Notes under the pieces: generated by a model
Told to the model about the DNA's origin: nothing
The model's database searches: none
What the model saw: the letters and a program-made list of their open reading frames with translations, nothing else
Shown here: positions 18,957-27,045 of the stretch, piece after piece
How the letters are laid out: each line of letters starts with the position of its first letter
Numbering within the stretch: position 1 is the first letter of the stretch
Assembly (NCBI GenBank): GCA_017961235.1
Contig: JAGCXQ010000034.1
Span: forward strand, 1 to 38,910
Direction of reading: 5' to 3'
Origin: Clostridiales bacterium
GTDB lineage: Bacteria > Bacillota > Clostridia > Saccharofermentanales > Saccharofermentanaceae
DNA: 38,910 nt
Translations under genes and position numbers: made by a program

Positions 18957-19637
18957 ATGAAAAAGATTCTAATCATTGAAGACAATACTGAGATCAATCA
19001 TCTGATGGCGGATGCACTGAAAAAAGCCGGTTACGAATGTACACAGGCTTTTTCCGGAACCGAGGCACTTCTTTATTATGAGAAGGATGATTATGATCTG
19101 GTCCTGATGGACATGATGCTTCCCGGACTTTGCGGAGATGAGCTTTTCCCGAAGATGAAAGCCATCAAGGACGTGCCGGTCATCGTCGTTTCTGCCAAGG
19201 ATGAGATGGATACCAAGGTCCAGATGCTCACATCCGGCGCGGAAGACTATATCACGAAGCCGTTTCAGATCCCGGAGCTTCTGGCCCGCGTGGAGGTGCA
19301 GATCCGAAGAGTTTCCCAGAAGAGCGGAGAGCATCAGGGCGACCAACTGACGTATAAAGAGCTTACGCTGGATGAGGCTTCCTTTACTGTTCTTGTGAAT
19401 AATAATGAAGTCCAGCTGACGAAGAGAGAATTCCAGATCCTGGCACTTCTGGTATCGCACCCGAAGCGTGTATTTACCAAGCAGGATATCTATGACTGTG
19501 CATGGAATGAGATCTATATCGGAGAAGATAAGACCATCAACGTCCATATCAGCAATATCCGAAAGAAACTTAAGGAGTTCACCGATACCGAGTTCATCGA
19601 AACCGTGTGGGGTATCGGATATAAGCTTGCGAAATAA
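18957..19637 (+). CDS. OmpR-family response regulator
   Basis: DNA-binding response regulator of 226 residues. The receiver domain (1-115) has the acidic pair E8-D9, phosphoacceptor Asp52 (VLMDMMLPG), Ser79 and Lys101 (ITKPF). The C-terminal winged helix (about 130-226) has LTKREFQILALLV and INVHISNIRKKL, characteristic of the OmpR/PhoB group. It heads the ABC exporter array, 11 bases before the first ATPase. Its likely partner kinase lies at 24339-25244, at the other end of the array. By analogy with BceRS-like and BcrR-like modules it probably turns on the transporters in response to a cell-envelope-active peptide; that role is inferred. Confidence 0.93.
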   Translation: MKKILIIEDNTEINHLMADALKKAGYECTQAFSGTEALLYYEKDDYDLVLMDMMLPGLCGDELFPKMKAIKDVPVIVVSAKDEMDTKVQMLTSGAEDYITKPFQIPELLARVEVQIRRVSQKSGEHQGDQLTYKELTLDEASFTVLVNNNEVQLTKREFQILALLVSHPKRVFTKQDIYDCAWNEIYIGEDKTINVHISNIRKKLKEFTDTEFIETVWGIGYKLAK

Positions 19638-19648
19638 GGAGGTCACGG

Positions 19649-20560
19649 ATGAGTCTTATTCTGTCAACAGACAACCTCACGAAGAAATTTAAGAGCAAGA
19701 CCGCGGTCAATCAGGTCTCCATTCATGTGGAACGTGGGGAAGTGTATGGCCTGATCGGACGAAACGGTGCGGGAAAGACCACGCTGCTTCGTATGATCTC
19801 GAATCTGGCCTGCCCGACCAGCGGATCTTATACTTTTTATGATGAAAACGGCGCGAACAATGACGCGATGTGGGGAAGAGTCGGTGTGCTCATCGAGGAC
19901 CCGGGCATTTTCCAGAACCTCAGTGCTATTCAGAATCTTAAGGCAAAAGCACTGGCCGCCGGCATCAATAATGACCAGTACCTCCTGGACCTTCTGAACT
20001 TTGTAGGCCTCCCGAATGTCGGGAAAAAGCCCGTGAAGAACTTCTCTTTAGGTATGCGCCAGCGTCTCGGTATCGCGATCGCGATGGTCAATTCCCCGGA
20101 TCTTCTGATACTGGACGAACCGATCAACGGCCTCGACCCGCAGGGTATCGCGGAAGTCAGAAGCCTGATCCATAGACTCTGTACTGAAAAGGGCATTACG
20201 ATCATCATCTCCAGCCATATCCTGGAGGAACTGTCGAAAGTCGCCGACCGCTACGGTATCATCCACGAAGGCGTCCTTCTCAGTGAGACTTCTAAAGAAG
20301 AACTTATGGAGCAGTGTAAGCCGGTACTCTATATGAATACTTCGGATAATCAGAAGGCCAGGATCGTCCTTAGTGATATGGGCATTTCCGACTTCAAGGT
20401 GTTCAATGATCACATCGAGATCCGCGAAAGGACGAAAGAAGGCGGTGCGATCTCCATGGCGCTGGCCAAAGCCGATATCCAGACACTGGAGATGCGGCAG
20501 GAGGGGCAGTCACTCGAAGACTACTACTTCCGTCTGACAGGAGGTGCGAAAAATGCTTAA
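19649..20560 (+). CDS. ABC transporter ATP-binding protein 1 (BcrA-type)
   Basis: A 303-residue ABC ATPase: Walker A GRNGAGKT (37-44), signature FSLGMRQRLGIA, Walker B LLILDEPINGLDPQG, and H-loop in IIISSHILEELSK. A C-terminal domain of about 85 residues ends in LEDYYFRLTGG, the usual tail of BcrA/LanF-like bacteriocin-resistance ATPases. AAGGAGG precedes ATG 19649. Its last 8 bases overlap the start of permease 1. It is clearly related along its full length to the ATPases at 21554 and 23401, indicating tandem duplication. The substrate is unknown; lantibiotic-like or bacitracin-like peptides are the family norm. Confidence 0.93.
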   Translation: MSLILSTDNLTKKFKSKTAVNQVSIHVERGEVYGLIGRNGAGKTTLLRMISNLACPTSGSYTFYDENGANNDAMWGRVGVLIEDPGIFQNLSAIQNLKAKALAAGINNDQYLLDLLNFVGLPNVGKKPVKNFSLGMRQRLGIAIAMVNSPDLLILDEPINGLDPQGIAEVRSLIHRLCTEKGITIIISSHILEELSKVADRYGIIHEGVLLSETSKEELMEQCKPVLYMNTSDNQKARIVLSDMGISDFKVFNDHIEIRERTKEGGAISMALAKADIQTLEMRQEGQSLEDYYFRLTGGAKNA

Positions 20561-21392
20561 TATTTTCCGTATGCATATGTACCGTGTCTCAAAAGCAAAA
20601 TCCACGATCGTTCTTCTGATCGTTATGATCGCCTGCCTCTTTATCCGCTTCGGTCTGGCACATCTAGTCTTCGATGATCCGCTGAATCTCGAGTTTGTGA
20701 GTGTGTTTGCGAGCGGAAACTCGCAGAGCAGCGCACTTACTCCGTCTCAAGTAAACACCTGGTGCATCCAGGCAAGCAACTCTCTGATCATCTGCCTGAC
20801 GATCTTTTCCGTAATTTTCGCCAACTGCGATTTTACACGAGGCTTTGCTAAGAATACTTATTCCTTATATAAATCGAGAACACCGCTGGTCATGGGCAAG
20901 TGGGCCTCCCTGATGACCTGTATTACTGCTGTCTATGTCGTTTTCTCTTTCTTTTCCCTGGCATTCTGCGCACTTCTGCTGCCTGCTTTTGAGTCGAAAA
21001 GATGGGGCGAGTATATCAGAGGATGGATCGTTCTTTATATTTTGTTGATCTCTATGATGACGCTGGTATTCTTTATCACGAATAGATTCAAGAGTCCTGC
21101 CGGCGGCATGGTTATCGGCATTCTGATCGCAACCGGTACATTTCAGACGGTGGAAAGACTGATCGATGTCCTGATCGCAAGAGCAAGCGGAGAGAGTCTC
21201 CTTGATGCTTTTGCCGGAAAAGGAAACGCATTCCGACTCTCGGACTACTGCCTGGATAATGTTTATATTTCTTATAGTCCTTCTATGGGTACGGGCGATA
21301 CGGTGAGAACAGTGCTGGTTGCGCTGGTATATGGCGGCCTGGCACTTTTCCTGGCGGTATGGCTGTCGAAAAAACAGGACGTCCGCTGCTGA
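20553..21392 (+). CDS. ABC transporter permease 1 (ABC-2 / BcrB-type)
   Basis: Membrane partner of ATPase 1, 279 residues with about six membrane spans (examples: STIVLLIVMIACLFIRF, SNSLIICLTIFSVIFA, VYVVFSFFSLAFCALLL, GWIVLYILLISMMTLVFFI and a C-terminal span ending in SKKQDVRC). I choose ATG 20553 over an in-frame GTG at 20544. AGGAGG lies 8 bases before that ATG, and the second pair shows the same 8-base overlap with its ATPase. The loop after span one is the large extracytoplasmic one. The region after it carries a strong terminator, so this pair probably forms a unit with the response regulator. Confidence 0.85.
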   Translation: MLNIFRMHMYRVSKAKSTIVLLIVMIACLFIRFGLAHLVFDDPLNLEFVSVFASGNSQSSALTPSQVNTWCIQASNSLIICLTIFSVIFANCDFTRGFAKNTYSLYKSRTPLVMGKWASLMTCITAVYVVFSFFSLAFCALLLPAFESKRWGEYIRGWIVLYILLISMMTLVFFITNRFKSPAGGMVIGILIATGTFQTVERLIDVLIARASGESLLDAFAGKGNAFRLSDYCLDNVYISYSPSMGTGDTVRTVLVALVYGGLALFLAVWLSKKQDVRC

Positions 21393-21420
21393 CCTGAAAA
21401 TACATAAAAGCCTGAAATAT

Positions 21421-21458
21421 AAGCGCTTCCTGGATTCCCCGGAGGCGCTTAACTTTTT
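21421..21458 (+). terminator. intrinsic terminator after ABC pair 1
   Basis: AAGCGC (21421-21426) pairs with GCGCTT (21445-21450), with further CC/GG pairing inside, followed by AACTTTTTCTTT. It separates the regulator/pair 1 unit from ABC pair 2, which then needs its own promoter. A TAAAAT lies near 21518 but has only a weak -35. Confidence 0.75.
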
Positions 21459-21553
21459 CTTTAACATTTCTTTTCCATTCTTAACTTCTTCTTGGCGATT
21501 GATTAGGAATTGTTTTCTAAAATGAATTCGTAAGCACAAGGAGGAGTCAAAAA

Positions 21554-22465
21554 ATGGATTACATTCTAACCACAAATGAATTGACCAAGACGTACGGTAA
21601 GTACAATGCAGCCAATGAAGTATCCATCCACGTCGAGCGTGGCGGGATCTATGGCCTGATCGGCAGAAACGGTGCCGGTAAAACAACATTAATGAAAATG
21701 ATCGGAGGTCTTTCCCGTCCGACAAGAGGATCTTTTGAGATCCATGGCAGGAACGGCGAGACAACAAAGCAGATGATGCCGAAGGTCGGTATCCTGATCG
21801 AAGCCCCCGGTCTTTACCCGAATATGACAGCGATGCAGAACCTGACCACAAAGGCCATCGCTCTGGGGATCAACGATAAGAAGTATCTGAAAGGCCTTCT
21901 TGAGGAAGTCGGTCTTTCCAACACCGGAAAGAAAAAAGCGAAGCAGTTCTCTCTCGGCATGAAGCAGCGCCTCGGTATCGCGATGGCACTGGTCAATAAG
22001 CCGGAGCTCCTGATCCTCGATGAGCCGATCAACGGCCTCGATCCTCAGGGTATCGCGGAAATGAGATCGATCCTTCATCACCTCTGCTATGACAAAGGCA
22101 TCACGATCCTGATCTCCAGCCACATCCTCGATGAACTTGCCAAGGTTGCTACACAGTACGGCATTATCCATGAGGGAAGACTCCTGGAAGAAGAAACGAA
22201 GGAAGAACTTTTCAGCAAGTGCTGCGAGAGACTCGAGCTTAAGACAAATGATATCAGCAGGACCCTCGAAGTTCTCAATATGATGGGATTCTCCAAGATG
22301 GAAGTCAAAGATGACTCGATCAATATCTATGAGCGCCTGAACGAAGGCGGCGCGATCACCATCGCCCTGGCAAAAGAGAATATCCAGACCAATGAGATCG
22401 CGGTCAAGACCGACGCTCTCGAAGACTACTACTTCCAGCTGACAGGAGGAAACAAAAATGTTTAA
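21554..22465 (+). CDS. ABC transporter ATP-binding protein 2 (BcrA-type)
   Basis: A 303-residue ABC ATPase, same length as ATPase 1 and similar throughout: Walker A GRNGAGKT (37-44), signature FSLGMKQRLGIA, Walker B LLILDEPINGLDPQG, H-loop ILISSHILDELAK, tail LEDYYFQLTGG. AAGGAGG lies just before ATG 21554. The end overlaps permease 2 by 8 bases, exactly as in pair 1, so the whole ATPase-permease unit was probably duplicated. Since a terminator stands upstream, this pair may be expressed separately, perhaps under the same response regulator. Confidence 0.93.
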   Translation: MDYILTTNELTKTYGKYNAANEVSIHVERGGIYGLIGRNGAGKTTLMKMIGGLSRPTRGSFEIHGRNGETTKQMMPKVGILIEAPGLYPNMTAMQNLTTKAIALGINDKKYLKGLLEEVGLSNTGKKKAKQFSLGMKQRLGIAMALVNKPELLILDEPINGLDPQGIAEMRSILHHLCYDKGITILISSHILDELAKVATQYGIIHEGRLLEEETKEELFSKCCERLELKTNDISRTLEVLNMMGFSKMEVKDDSINIYERLNEGGAITIALAKENIQTNEIAVKTDALEDYYFQLTGGNKNV

Positions 22466-23261
22466 TCTGATTAAAATGAATCTGTACCGTATGAGACATG
22501 CGGTATCCACATGGGTGATCGCAATCGTCACCATCGTCTTTGCTTTTATGCAGTTTGGATCACTGAAACTTCTTCTGGATGATCCGTTCCATATGTTTGA
22601 TGCCGGCGAAGGCGCCGAAATGCTCGGATTTTCTACTGTAGGCGGCGAGCATATTATTACCACGCTGCTTCACAACTCCAACATCCTGATCATCGCAGCT
22701 GTTTTCGTAGTGCTTTTCGCAAATGCGGAGCATAAGAGTGGCTTTGATAAGAACCTGATCGGTATTACGAACCATAAGTGGAAGCATGCGCTTGCCAGAT
22801 GGATCTCTGCCGTGATCGGTATGACATGCATCCTCGCGATCGGATTTGTCGTTCTTTTCGGCCTGTGCGCGCTCTTCATGAATTCTTTCTCTTTCGGAAG
22901 TGCAGCAGCAATGCTCAAGAGTGCAGGATTCCTTTACCTCGGCATGGTTACCTTCAGCGCGATCTTCTTCTTCTTCACGACACTCTTTAAGAGCTCTGCC
23001 GGCGGCATCGTAGCTTCCCTGGTCATCTCCCTGGGTATCCTGAACCTGATCGAGCAGCTTCTTGACCTCGCAGTCAATAAGATCTTCTCCCATCCGGCAT
23101 ATGTTCCGTCAGATTTCTTCTTTGACAATGCCTATATGACTTTTGATGCTTCCGGTGCCGGAATGAAGGCTGGTCTGGTATTTGTGGCGATCTGTCTGGT
23201 ATATTTGGCCCTTTCTGTAGGAGGCAGCATGCTTCTCCAGCAGAAGAGAGACGTAAGATGA
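22458..23261 (+). CDS. ABC transporter permease 2 (ABC-2 / BcrB-type)
   Basis: A 267-residue membrane protein with about six spans (VSTWVIAIVTIVFAFMQF, ILIIAAVFVVLFA, GMTCILAIGFVVLFGLCALF, GFLYLGMVTFSAIFFFFTTLF, and a last span before LLQQKRDVR). AGGAGG precedes ATG 22458. It shares with permease 1 the FKS-(S/P)AGG-V pattern after span five and the closing (K/R)KQDVR or KRDVR tail, so the two are paralogues. The extracytoplasmic loop after span one differs strongly between them, which may mean different substrates. Confidence 0.87.
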   Translation: MFNLIKMNLYRMRHAVSTWVIAIVTIVFAFMQFGSLKLLLDDPFHMFDAGEGAEMLGFSTVGGEHIITTLLHNSNILIIAAVFVVLFANAEHKSGFDKNLIGITNHKWKHALARWISAVIGMTCILAIGFVVLFGLCALFMNSFSFGSAAAMLKSAGFLYLGMVTFSAIFFFFTTLFKSSAGGIVASLVISLGILNLIEQLLDLAVNKIFSHPAYVPSDFFFDNAYMTFDASGAGMKAGLVFVAICLVYLALSVGGSMLLQQKRDVR

Positions 23262-23304
23262 TTAACTTTTTGCAGGATCTTTCTAACATAATACCCTCTT
23301 TAGC

Positions 23305-23352
23305 TTGGAATAGAACCGGCCCGTTTTCGGACCGCGTTCTATTTCCAACTTT
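23305..23352 (+). terminator. long hairpin, probable terminator after ABC pair 2
   Basis: TTGGAATAGAACCGG (23305-23319) pairs with CCGCGTTCTATTTCCAA (23332-23348) through about 15 base pairs with two single-base bulges. It is followed by a weak CTTTT. The stem is strong but the T-tract poor, so termination may be partial; processing or mRNA protection is also possible. Confidence 0.5.
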
Positions 23353-23364
23353 TACAGAATGATT

Positions 23365-23370
23365 TATAAT
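23365..23370 (+). promoter_or_regulatory. candidate -10 element before ABC 3 and the kinase
   Basis: A consensus TATAAT lies 30 bases before the TTG start of ATPase 3, downstream of the long hairpin. The -35 region is poor (TTCCAA with 16-base spacing). It suggests that ATPase 3 and the kinase form their own transcript, perhaps with activator help. Confidence 0.4.
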
Positions 23371-23400
23371 GAGGCGTAATGGCAATCACGGAGGTTCGCT

Positions 23401-24336
23401 TTGGAATACTTACTGGAGACGGATAATATCACAAAAAGATATGGCAAGATCACCGCAGTCGATCACGTAAATATCCACCTGAAAAAGGGAGAGATCTACG
23501 GACTGATCGGAAGAAACGGCGCAGGCAAGACGACGCTTCTTAAGATGCTTGCCGGTCTTGCCAAGCCGTCGGAAGGCAGTTACAGCATTTTCGGCGAATC
23601 GGAAAAAGAGACAGCGAGACTTCGTGACCGTATCGGTGTGCTGATCGAAAGCCCCGGACTCTATCCGAATATGACTGCGTTCGAGAACATGAAGATTAAG
23701 TCGCTTATGCTCGGAATGAATGACGATTCTTTTCTCAAAGAACTTCTTACCGATGTCGGTCTGGACAGCAGAACGGAGAAACTGAAGGTCAAACAGTTTT
23801 CCCTCGGTATGAAGCAGCGTCTCGGAATCGCGATGACGCTTGTAGGACACCCGGATCTTCTTCTGCTGGATGAGCCGATCAACGGCCTTGATCCGCAGGG
23901 TATCGTGGAGATCCGTGAACTGATCGCCAGACTCAGCAAAGAAAGAAATATCACGATCCTGATCTCTTCCCATATTCTGGAAGAGTTATCGAAGATATCC
24001 ACAAGATACGGAATACTGCATAACGGGCAGATGATCGATGAGTTTACCCATAGCGAGCTTCTCAAGCGATGCAGTGAGCGTATCGAGCTGCGCCCGAGTG
24101 ATGCGACAAAAGCAGTCACCGTGATCGAGAAAATGGGCATCACAGAGTATAAGGTGCTGGATAAGAGCGTCATACAGATCTTCGAGCGTCTGGAAGACAG
24201 CGGCGAGATCGTACTGGAACTCGCAAAGAACAATATCAAGACTTTAGGCATCGCCGTGAAGAATGAAGCCCTCGAAGACTATTATCTTTCCCTCACCGGC
24301 GGCGCAAACAAACGGGAAGAGAACGGGAAGGAATAA
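23401..24336 (+). CDS. ABC transporter ATP-binding protein 3, no adjacent permease
   Basis: A 311-residue ABC ATPase with Walker A GRNGAGKT (37-44), signature FSLGMKQRLGIA, Walker B LLLLDEPINGLDPQG and the family tail LEDYYLSLTGG. It is the third paralogue in the array. Translation starts at TTG 23401, with CGGAGG about 7 bases upstream; no ATG fits. Unlike ATPases 1 and 2 it is followed not by a permease but, after 2 bases, by the histidine kinase. It may energise one of the two permeases, may be the survivor of a lost pair, or may act in signalling to the kinase. All catalytic motifs are intact, so it is not obviously decaying. Confidence 0.92.
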   Translation: MEYLLETDNITKRYGKITAVDHVNIHLKKGEIYGLIGRNGAGKTTLLKMLAGLAKPSEGSYSIFGESEKETARLRDRIGVLIESPGLYPNMTAFENMKIKSLMLGMNDDSFLKELLTDVGLDSRTEKLKVKQFSLGMKQRLGIAMTLVGHPDLLLLDEPINGLDPQGIVEIRELIARLSKERNITILISSHILEELSKISTRYGILHNGQMIDEFTHSELLKRCSERIELRPSDATKAVTVIEKMGITEYKVLDKSVIQIFERLEDSGEIVLELAKNNIKTLGIAVKNEALEDYYLSLTGGANKREENGKE

Positions 24337-24338
24337 GT

Positions 24339-25244
24339 ATGATTTTTCTGGTGCTGATCCTGGCTATATTTTCTATTTCTCTTCTGATCGCGCTGATCCA
24401 TTACCGCTCACAGATCAGGAAGAACTGTCATCAGCTGGAAGTCATGCAGAAGCATTCTTCCAATCAGCGCCTGACCTCGGAAGTGCCGTATAAGGAAGTC
24501 AAAGAACTCGTACAGCGTATCAATGATATCTGTAATCAGTATCAGGATGATAAGATCACTCTGGAAAGGAATGAGACGAACCTTAAGGAAGCGATCGCCA
24601 ATCTCTCCCACGATATCCGTACGCCGCTTACCTCTCTGGATGGATATGTACAGCTGCTGGTCATGAGTGATTCTGCCGAAGAAAAAGATCACTATCTTCA
24701 GATCATCCAGAACCGTATCTCCAGCCTCAAGGAGCTTCTGGAGGAACTCTTTACCTATACGAAGATGCAGGACCAGCACTATGAGCTTACCGTCGTTCCG
24801 ATGGATGGACGGCAGTGCATCTGTGAGACGGTGCTGGCCTTCTACGAGGATTTCGAGAAACGCGGACTTACTCCGGAGGTCAACTTCTGTGAAGAGGATC
24901 TCCCGATCGTGGCCAATGAGGTCGCGCTGCGGCGAGTGATCCAGAACCTGGTAAAAAATGCCCTCGTCCACGGTGTGAGCAGAATCGGGCTGTCGCTGGA
25001 AAAATCCGACGGAAAGCTTCATTTTTCCTGCTTTAACGATAAGAAAGCGGATGAGATCATCGACGTGGAACAGATCTTCGAGCGCTTCTATAAGGGAGAT
25101 AAGGCGAGAACTTCGACCTCAACAGGCCTAGGACTTGCGATAGCCAAGGGTCTGATCGAGCGTATGCATGGAAGTATTTCCGCAGAAGTGAAAGATGAGA
25201 TGTTCGTGATCGATATCTTCCTGCCTCTTCAGGAAAAAGGATGA
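24339..25244 (+). CDS. sensor histidine kinase with a single N-terminal membrane segment
   Basis: A 301-residue kinase with one membrane helix (residues 2-20), a short linker helix, and the dimerisation domain with phosphoacceptor His91 in NLSHDIRTPLTSLDGYVQLL. The ATPase domain follows: N box NLVKNALVHG, then F box EQIFERFYKG and G2 box TGLGLAIAKGL. The G1 position, usually DxGxG, reads NDKKADE, a degenerate form seen in several small Firmicute kinases. There is no extracytoplasmic sensor domain, so the signal probably comes from within the membrane or from the transporters, as in Bce-type systems. It starts 2 bases after ATPase 3. The expected partner is the response regulator at 18957. Confidence 0.9.
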   Translation: MIFLVLILAIFSISLLIALIHYRSQIRKNCHQLEVMQKHSSNQRLTSEVPYKEVKELVQRINDICNQYQDDKITLERNETNLKEAIANLSHDIRTPLTSLDGYVQLLVMSDSAEEKDHYLQIIQNRISSLKELLEELFTYTKMQDQHYELTVVPMDGRQCICETVLAFYEDFEKRGLTPEVNFCEEDLPIVANEVALRRVIQNLVKNALVHGVSRIGLSLEKSDGKLHFSCFNDKKADEIIDVEQIFERFYKGDKARTSTSTGLGLAIAKGLIERMHGSISAEVKDEMFVIDIFLPLQEKG

Positions 25245-25262
25245 AATGTTTAGAATTGCCCA

Positions 25263-25291
25263 TTGACAAGTTCAGGTCTTGGGACTAAAAT
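25263..25291 (+). promoter_or_regulatory. strong sigma-A promoter of tRNA-Arg
   Basis: Consensus TTGACA (25263-25268), a 17-base spacer, and TAAAAT (25286-25291). Transcription should begin near 25298, about 25 bases before the tRNA. Confidence 0.85.
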
Positions 25292-25322
25292 ACATCATGC
25301 TGTGCAAACGGCAATCATATTT

Positions 25323-25399
25323 GCGCCCGTAGCTCAACTGGATAGAGTGTCTGACTACGGATCAGAAGGTTGTGGATTCGATCTCTGCCGGGCGCGCCA
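25323..25399 (+). tRNA. tRNA-Arg (anticodon ACG)
   Basis: A complete cloverleaf. Acceptor GCGCCCG pairs with CGGGCGC. The D arm is GCTC...GAGT. The anticodon stem TCTGA/TCAGA carries the loop CTACGGA with ACG at 25357-25359. The T arm has loop TTCGATC, then discriminator G and an encoded CCA. The ACG anticodon is normally edited to ICG by TadA-type adenosine deaminase and reads CGU, CGC and CGA. The gene stands alone with its own promoter and terminator. No integrase or repeat of the tRNA end is seen nearby. Confidence 0.97.
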
Positions 25400-25407
25400 G
25401 ATAAGGG

Positions 25408-25435
25408 AACTGCCTAAAAAGGCAGTTCTTTTTTT
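25408..25435 (+). terminator. intrinsic terminator of tRNA-Arg
   Basis: AACTGCC (25408-25414) and GGCAGTT (25421-25427) form a perfect 7-base stem around a short A-rich loop, followed by C and seven T. Confidence 0.93.
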
Positions 25436-25495
25436 GCCTTTTGTCCCGGGATAGTGCTTTTCGAAAGGGACATGACGGCGCTTAAGAAAATATGA

Positions 25496-25524
25496 TTGAA
25501 TTACTGGAACTTCTGTGATAAAAT
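25496..25524 (+). promoter_or_regulatory. sigma-A promoter of tig
   Basis: TTGAAT (25496-25501), a 17-base spacer and TAAAAT (25519-25524), about 45 bases before the tig start codon. Confidence 0.7.
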
Positions 25525-25570
25525 ACCTGTTCGTGTGACTATAATTCATTATTATATGGAGGAGATAGAT

Positions 25571-26893
25571 ATGTCGTCTGTTGAGAAGAAGGATAACAAT
25601 ATTGTCGTTATCTCACTGGAAGCATCCGCCGAAGAATTTAAGGACGCGCTTCAGAAGTCCTTTAACAAGAATAAGAATCGTTTTCAGATCCCGGGTTTCC
25701 GTAAGGGTAAAGCTCCTTTTAACCTGGTAAAGCAGTACTATGGCGAGGGCGTACTCTATGATGACGCGATCGACTACGTCGTAAATCCTGCATATACAGC
25801 AGCAATTAAAGAGCATGACCTGAAGGTCGTATCCCGTCCGGAGCTTGATATCCAGGAGATCGGTGACGACAAAGGCATCAAATATACCATCACAGTAACC
25901 GTGAAGCCGGAAGTTGAGCTCGGCCAGTACGAGGGCGTCGAGGCTGAATACCGTTTCAATGCTCCGTCTGATGAGACTGTAGAAGCTGAGCTGAAGCGTC
26001 TGCAGGACAGAAACGGCCGTATGGTTCCGGTAGAAGGACGTGCGGTTGAGAACGGCGATACAGTAACGATCGACTACGAAGGTTTCGTTGACGGTGTCGC
26101 TTTTGAAGGCGGTAAGGATGAAGGCCACGATCTGAAGATCGGTTCCAACTCCTTTATCCCGGGCTTCGAAGAGCAGCTGATCGGTCATAACATCGACGAA
26201 GAGTTCCCGATCACCGTTACTTTCCCGGAAGATTATCACGCGGAGAACCTCAAGGGTAAGGAAGCTACCTTCCAGATCAAGCTCCACGCGATCAAGGTAA
26301 AAGAGCTGCCGGAGCTCGATGATGATTTCGCAAAGGACGTCAGCGAGTTTGATACTCTCGATGAGTACAAGGCAGATATCTTAAAGACACAGAAGGAGCA
26401 GGCTGAGAAGTCCGCTCAGGATCGTTTCGAGAATGAAGTAGTAAGAGTAGTTACCGAGAATGCCAAGGTAGATATTCCGGAGTGCATGGTAGATACTGAG
26501 ATCGACAGCATGATCGACGAGCAGAACTATCGTATGCGTTCCCAGGGCCTGGACCTCGATATGTACCTCAAGTACATGGGTCAGACCATGGAAGAGTATC
26601 GTGCAGGTATCCGCACCATGGCGGAGACCCGCGTAAGAACACAGCTCGTTCTCGAGGCTTGCGGTAAGGCAATGAACATCGAAGCTACTGACGCTGATGT
26701 TGAAGAAGAAGCAGAGAAGATCTCCGCTCAGTACGGTATGAAGAAGGAAGACTTCATGGCTCGTATCAAGGACAACGATGCATTCATCCGTGAGAGCATC
26801 GTTGGCAGAAAGACAGTTGAGGCCCTCGCTGAGAAGGCAGTAAAGACTGAGCCGAAGGAAGAAGAGAAGAAGGAAGAAAAGACTGAAGAGTAA
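25571..26893 (+). CDS. tig: trigger factor (ribosome-associated chaperone, peptidyl-prolyl isomerase)
   Basis: A 440-residue chaperone that binds the ribosome exit tunnel and shelters new chains. The N-terminal ribosome-binding domain has the signature GFRKGKAP (42-49). The FKBP-type isomerase domain (about 150-245) has VTIDYEGFVDGVAFEGG and FIPGFEEQLIG. The C-terminal substrate-cradle helices follow, ending in a Lys/Glu-rich tail. ATG 25571 is the start, as GGAGGAG lies 7 bases upstream; an open frame runs back to 25496 but that is the promoter. It has its own promoter and is closed by a strong terminator, so it is monocistronic here. clpX lies about 3 kb downstream, with unrelated genes in between. 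Confidence 0.97.
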   Translation: MSSVEKKDNNIVVISLEASAEEFKDALQKSFNKNKNRFQIPGFRKGKAPFNLVKQYYGEGVLYDDAIDYVVNPAYTAAIKEHDLKVVSRPELDIQEIGDDKGIKYTITVTVKPEVELGQYEGVEAEYRFNAPSDETVEAELKRLQDRNGRMVPVEGRAVENGDTVTIDYEGFVDGVAFEGGKDEGHDLKIGSNSFIPGFEEQLIGHNIDEEFPITVTFPEDYHAENLKGKEATFQIKLHAIKVKELPELDDDFAKDVSEFDTLDEYKADILKTQKEQAEKSAQDRFENEVVRVVTENAKVDIPECMVDTEIDSMIDEQNYRMRSQGLDLDMYLKYMGQTMEEYRAGIRTMAETRVRTQLVLEACGKAMNIEATDADVEEEAEKISAQYGMKKEDFMARIKDNDAFIRESIVGRKTVEALAEKAVKTEPKEEEKKEEKTEE

Positions 26894-26925
26894 TTCTTCT
26901 TTCTCCTGAATGAATGAACCACGAG

Positions 26926-26953
26926 AGGCAGTCTCATTTGAGACTGCCTTTTT
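26926..26953 (+). terminator. intrinsic terminator of tig
   Basis: AGGCAGTCTC (26926-26935) and its complement from 26940 form a 10-base stem with a four-base ATTT loop, followed by five T. Confidence 0.93.
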
Positions 26954-26972
26954 GTTATAATGTTTTTCGAGA

Positions 26973-26995
26973 TATGATCCTTGAAGCAGATCATA
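26973..26995. other. 7-base inverted repeat upstream of the sigma factor gene
   Basis: TATGATC (26973-26979) and GATCATA (26989-26995) form a perfect inverted repeat with a 9-base spacer, about 50 bases before the ECF-type promoter. It could be an operator for a dimeric regulator. Apart from this, the tig terminator and the promoter, 26894-27105 shows nothing else. Confidence 0.3.
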
Positions 26996-27045
26996 CCGCT
27001 TCGAGACAGTATTCAGAAAAATGAAAAAAATTTTCAGACCACCGC

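Noticed and set aside
25323..25495. tRNA-Arg as an attachment site of a mobile element
   Set aside because: No integrase, no direct repeat of the tRNA 3' end and no composition change nearby.
25496..25570. N-terminal extension of trigger factor to 25496
   Set aside because: That stretch contains the tig promoter and leader; homologues begin at the ATG at 25571.
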